Under the pieces are notes generated by a model, which made no database searches, was not told the origin of the DNA, and worked only from the letters and a program-made list of their open reading frames with translations. This document shows, piece by piece, positions 48,335-50,214 of a DNA stretch of 50,214 bases. The translations under genes were made by a program, and so were the position numbers. How positions within the stretch are numbered: position 1 is the stretch's first letter; every line of letters starts with the position of its first letter. The DNA lies in assembly GCA_015075075.1 (NCBI GenBank), contig JABTVA010000008.1, forward strand, positions 1 through 50,214, written 5' to 3'. Source of the stretch: Deltaproteobacteria bacterium (GTDB lineage: Bacteria; Desulfobacterota; GWC2-55-46).

Positions 48335-48353
48335 GGCTTTTCCTCCTTGGTTG

Positions 48354-48558
48354 TTAAGCGGCTTTATTGTTGCCGTTCGGCCAGAGGTCCTCGACTTCTT
48401 TACCGACCGCAGCGGCAATCGCCTTACGTATGCGCCTCGATTTTTTATGGCCGTTGACGACCATTGAAACCACTGCCTGCTCACGCGGGCAGAGCGGGCG
48501 ATGCGGATAATGAAGTGCCGTTCAGCACGATCAGGGCTTTGATTTCGCGGTTGCTCAT
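48354..48558 (-). pseudogene. Ner/Nlp-type regulator with two one-base deletions
   Basis: From ATG 48558 the frame reads MSNREIKALIVLNGTSLSA, then breaks. The next frame gives IARSARVSRQ, and a third VVSMVVNGHKKSRRIRKAIA followed by VGKEVEDLWPNG and stop at 48354-48356. This is the Ner/Nlp HTH family: SLSxIARxAxVSRQAVSxVVNG. Adding two bases gives 207 nt, i.e. 68 residues plus stop, the expected size. Mu Ner turns down early and repressor promoters, so its loss would matter. Confidence 0.85.
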
Positions 48559-48584
48559 AAAAAAATCCTTAGGAGATACTTGCA

Positions 48585-48839
48585 ATGGCTGAACAAAAAA
48601 TAGACGTAAACATCACTGACGTTTTTTCCCGGCAGTTGCTGTCCGCCCAGCTTGTCTCCGCTTTTTACTCTGCGCTCCTTTTGAAGAAGCTTTCTGGCAT
48701 TGAGTTGACGCCCGCCGTAGAGGATTCCGTGTGGAACGAAGTCCTCGAACACTGGGCGAAGACGGACGAGGGGATCGCGAAAGGAGTGCGCGCTTTAGGT
48801 GCTCGGCGAGCAGGCGTGCCTCAATCTGGGGGTAAGTAA
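48585..48839 (+). CDS. rightward small early protein, unknown
   Basis: 84 residues. ATG 48585 has AGGAGA at a good distance. AEQKIDVNITDVFSRQLLSA, then LKKLSGIELTPAVEDSVWNE and VLEHWAKTDEGIAKGVRALG are helical and look real. It is only 26 bases from the divergent Ner-like start. A - strand frame (48613-48858) over the same DNA has its own AGGAGG leader but unlikely composition. Confidence 0.6.
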   Translation: MAEQKIDVNITDVFSRQLLSAQLVSAFYSALLLKKLSGIELTPAVEDSVWNEVLEHWAKTDEGIAKGVRALGARRAGVPQSGGK

Positions 48840-48854
48840 TAATTATTTCGATAG

Positions 48855-48891
48855 CCATATATTTTTTGCCTCCTAAGTTGACGAGCGTAAC
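48855..48891. repeat. direct repeat, copy 1 (leader with ribosome site for - strand)
   Basis: The 37 bases here match those at 49251-49288 except for a few positions. The shared core is TTTTTTGCCTCCT, then AGTTGACGAGCGTAA. On the - strand this reads TTACGCTCGTCAACT, then AGGAGG and A-rich spacer to an ATG. Confidence 0.75.
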
Positions 48892-48897
48892 AGCGAA

Positions 48898-49254
48898 TTA
48901 CTGGAGACCGTCTATGCCGAACTCTTTAAGCCTGCCCGCACTTGCATTCCGCCAGAAGCGGTGGGCCGCTGATTTGGTGACATGTTTTTCAGGTTCGTTA
49001 GGCCACGTGTCTTTTATGGTTTGCTCTATCTCTACGAAGCTTGCCCCTTCTCTCCTGAGGCGGAGTACGAGTTCTTTTACCTCGGGGCACCTGAGCCCCC
49101 TTCGGAGCCCGTAGGGGCCATGTTCGGTTGTTTGAACGGCTGGATTCTGCTGGTGGGTCTGTGTAAGCGCGTTCACTGTGTTCTTAAGCGATGTAAGCTC
49201 ATCCAGAATAAGACGGAGGAGATCGCGCACTACTGTGTCGCTTGAAGGTGCCAT
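48898..49254 (-). CDS. HTH-like early protein, first leftward gene beside the repressor
   Basis: 118 residues. APSSDTVVRDLLRLILDELT, a helical start, is followed by CPEVKELVLRLRREGASFVE and EKHVTKSAAHRFWRNASAGR, which has an HTH-like pattern. Its ribosome site AGGAGG is part of the duplicated leader. It is divergent from the repressor, so it is likely the first product of the leftward promoter and may act as the Cro-like or Ner-like switch. Confidence 0.7.
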   Translation of the reverse strand: MAPSSDTVVRDLLRLILDELTSLKNTVNALTQTHQQNPAVQTTEHGPYGLRRGLRCPEVKELVLRLRREGASFVEIEQTIKDTWPNEPEKHVTKSAAHRFWRNASAGRLKEFGIDGLQ

Positions 49255-49288
49255 TTATTTTTTTGCCTCCTGAGTTGACGAGCGTAAA
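49251..49288. repeat. direct repeat, copy 2 (leader with ribosome site for - strand)
   Basis: Same core as at 48855-48891. This copy includes the start codon and Shine-Dalgarno of the 49254 gene. TTGACG at 49275-49280 could also serve as a -35 box on the + strand for the repressor, with TATTAC at 49301 as a poor -10 (spacing 20). Confidence 0.7.
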
Positions 49289-49303
49289 CTGACAAGGGCA
49301 TAT

Positions 49304-49322
49304 TACTTTAACAATTAAAGTA
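49304..49322. promoter_or_regulatory. operator O1 for the prophage repressor
   Basis: TACTTTAA-CAA-TTAAAGTA is a perfect 19-bp palindrome, 20 bases upstream of the repressor ATG. Its extended form matches a second site at 49332-49355, 31 bases apart (about three helical turns). Location between two divergent genes fits an immunity operator. Confidence 0.75.
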
Positions 49323-49331
49323 TGTCAAGGA

Positions 49332-49355
49332 TATTTCTTTAATGAATAAAGAATT
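49332..49355. promoter_or_regulatory. operator O2 overlapping the repressor start codon
   Basis: TATTTCTTTAATGAATAAAG matches O1 (TATTACTTTAACAATTAAAG) at most positions and is an imperfect palindrome. It straddles the repressor ATG at 49342, so binding would block its own expression (autorepression; inferred). Confidence 0.65.
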
Positions 49356-49728
49356 CGCTGAAAAGGTTAAAAGCTATCGAGAGGCCAACAATATGACGAT
49401 GGCCGAATTTGCTAAAAGAATTGGCGTTTCCGAGGGCACGGTAAGTTTATGGGAGTCTGGGAAAACAGTTCCTCGTCAAACAACGATTTCTTTAATAGAT
49501 AAGGTTTTTGGTGGGCGGGAGCAAGAACCCGCTGGGCGGCTCCATCTTGATTTAATGAAAGAAGTGATCCAGACCGTTGAGGAGATTTTTCAAAAGGACA
49601 AACTCTATTTACCACCAAAAAAGAAGGCTGAACTGCTCATCCTCCTCTATGAGGAGGTTATTGAAGGTAAGACAACGAGGAAAGATCTTGAGGGCCGAGT
49701 TTTAAGTCTTATAAAACTCGCATCATAA
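49342..49728 (+). CDS. XRE-family prophage repressor
   Basis: 128 residues. The HTH is FAEKVKSYREANNMTMAEFA, then KRIGVSEGTVSLWESGKTVP; a helical C-terminal part (LMKEVIQTVEEIFQKDKLYL) probably dimerises. No peptidase motif for RecA-driven cleavage is seen, so induction may go through other means. It is divergent from the leftward genes with two operators between. The DNA is more AT-rich than the late region. Start ATG 49342, AAGGA ten bases before. Confidence 0.88.
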   Translation: MNKEFAEKVKSYREANNMTMAEFAKRIGVSEGTVSLWESGKTVPRQTTISLIDKVFGGREQEPAGRLHLDLMKEVIQTVEEIFQKDKLYLPPKKKAELLILLYEEVIEGKTTRKDLEGRVLSLIKLAS

Positions 49729-49737
49729 GGGGGGCGG

Positions 49738-50214
49738 ATGTCCGGAGATGATAAAAAGCAGAAAATAATTGACCTGTTTAAAGAGGCACAAAAAAGAGGA
49801 AAACCTCTTGGTAAGTCAAAAACTCCCTTAATATCTCAAATTATTGAAGGTAACGGCAACATTCAGGCAGGCCGAGATGTAAACATTAATAGGCGTGTAA
49901 TTAAAAGAGTTCTACTTAAACCTTCGCCTGAGTTATTGACTCCAGCACAAAAACAGACTATAAAGGAAAAGATTTCCGAGCTTGTAAATATTGGTGCCAT
50001 TGCGGGCAAAGATAAGGCTGATTTATTTCCTCTTTGGTGGAGTAGATTACAAAAAAAATTCAGAGTCAATTCATATCTTGAATTACACCAAGCTCAATAT
50101 CCCCTTGTATTAAAATGGCTCTCTCAACAAAAGGCTATAAATCGCCCTAAATTGCGCAGACGCGATAACGAGGCATGGAGGAAGGAACTATATTTGGGGA
50201 TATGGGGCAAGACT
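49738..50214 (+). CDS. ORF6C-like phage regulatory protein, 3'-truncated by window
   Basis: At least 159 residues from ATG 49738 (GGGGGG upstream), open to the window edge. The centre GNGNIQAGRDVNINRR is a polar linker like those in phage antirepressor-type proteins. Then ELLTPAQKQTIKEKISELVN, LFPLWWSRLQKKFRVNSYLE and LVLKWLSQQKA resemble the ORF6C domain, often the C-terminal module of antirepressors. It follows the repressor by 9 bases, so both are co-transcribed. AT-rich. It may modulate immunity. Confidence 0.7.
   Translation, partial: MSGDDKKQKIIDLFKEAQKRGKPLGKSKTPLISQIIEGNGNIQAGRDVNINRRVIKRVLLKPSPELLTPAQKQTIKEKISELVNIGAIAGKDKADLFPLWWSRLQKKFRVNSYLELHQAQYPLVLKWLSQQKAINRPKLRRRDNEAWRKELYLGIWGKT

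Larger units (their letters stand above)
15864..50214. mobile_element. Mu-like transposable prophage, siphovirus-type tail; left end outside window
   Basis: Mu-family modules occur in Mu order but inverted in the window: repressor, transposase A, ATPase B, Gam, GemA-like and Mor-like genes, then lysis, gp25-gp30, G, I/Z, T and gp35-gp37-like genes. The tail module is siphoviral (tube, G/GT chaperone, tape measure, hub) without a sheath, as in the B3/D3112 type. No tyrosine or serine integrase is seen. The late end lies between the MFS remnant (15862) and the Dam gene (15964). The exact terminus could not be fixed because the other end is not in the window. In the 15863-15963 spacer I see only an ATCAAAA/TTTTGAT inverted pair at 15927-15943. 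Confidence 0.92.

Noticed and set aside
48613..48858. 81-residue frame on the - strand with AGGAGG leader
   Set aside because: After ~25 residues it becomes Ser/Arg-rich shadow sequence of the + strand gene at 48585-48839; kept only as part of the leader-repeat finding.
1..50214. CRISPR array or integrase-type attachment site
   Set aside because: No regularly spaced repeats and no integrase gene; the transposase type makes a fixed att site unlikely.

Overview
The host part (about 1-15.86 kb) is GC-rich bacterial chromosome with heavy use of AGG (Arg) and ATA (Ile) codons. It carries a heme/siroheme gene cluster of the type found in anaerobic Deltaproteobacteria in the broad sense and in Nitrospirota. 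I infer that group from gene content and codon habit only; no rRNA or other phylogenetic marker is present. I saw no tRNA, rRNA or CRISPR array.

Layout of the host part, all on + unless noted: the 3' end of a DNA methyltransferase; a Met8/SirC-type precorrin-2 dehydrogenase; a CcsA/HemX-like membrane protein; hemA; hemC; a small membrane protein; cobA-hemD (frame broken inside hemD); hemB; a radical-SAM heme synthase (AhbD type); a terminator; then a chlorite-dismutase-fold protein of the coproheme decarboxylase (ChdC/HemQ) type. Together these cover 5-aminolevulinate synthesis (first step) through uroporphyrinogen III to siroheme, plus two alternative enzymes for the last step from Fe-coproporphyrin III to heme b. 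HemL, AhbA/B and AhbC are not in the window. Then come small genes (a DUF4177-like protein and an RDD protein), sodB (-), a membrane protein of the phage-holin-IV family (-), an inositol monophosphatase (-) beside a decayed second copy, and an FmdB zinc ribbon (-). Spacers in this part hold at least two families of dispersed nested-palindrome repeats.

From about 15.86 kb to the right edge lies a Mu-like transposable prophage. Its left (early) end is beyond the window. The late end, with a Dam-type methylase, abuts a truncated MFS transporter gene at 15.86 kb. Read right to left the order is: XRE repressor with two operators; a leftward early region of many small genes; a broken DUF3102-type gene; DDE transposase A; ATPase B; Gam; SpoVG; GemA-like; Mor-like activator; lysis genes; gp25/26/27-like genes; terminase; portal; MuF with a C-terminal nuclease-toxin-like domain; gpG; protease/scaffold; capsid; gp35-37-like; tail tube; a tail chaperone with a -1 frameshift site; tape measure; siphovirus-type tail tip; receptor-side proteins; Dam. 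There are no sheath or Mu baseplate genes, so the virion is probably long-tailed and non-contractile, like the B3/D3112 group.

Several genes (hemD, tail tube, large terminase, DUF3102, Ner-like) are interrupted by small indels, nearly all deletions. hemD sits in an essential pathway, so assembly error must be weighed against real decay throughout. The points most worth a second look are the paired terminal heme enzymes, a Gly-rich repeat shared by two tail-tip proteins, the chaperone frameshift, the MuF toxin fusion, SpoVG in the early operon, and the palindromic repeat family.
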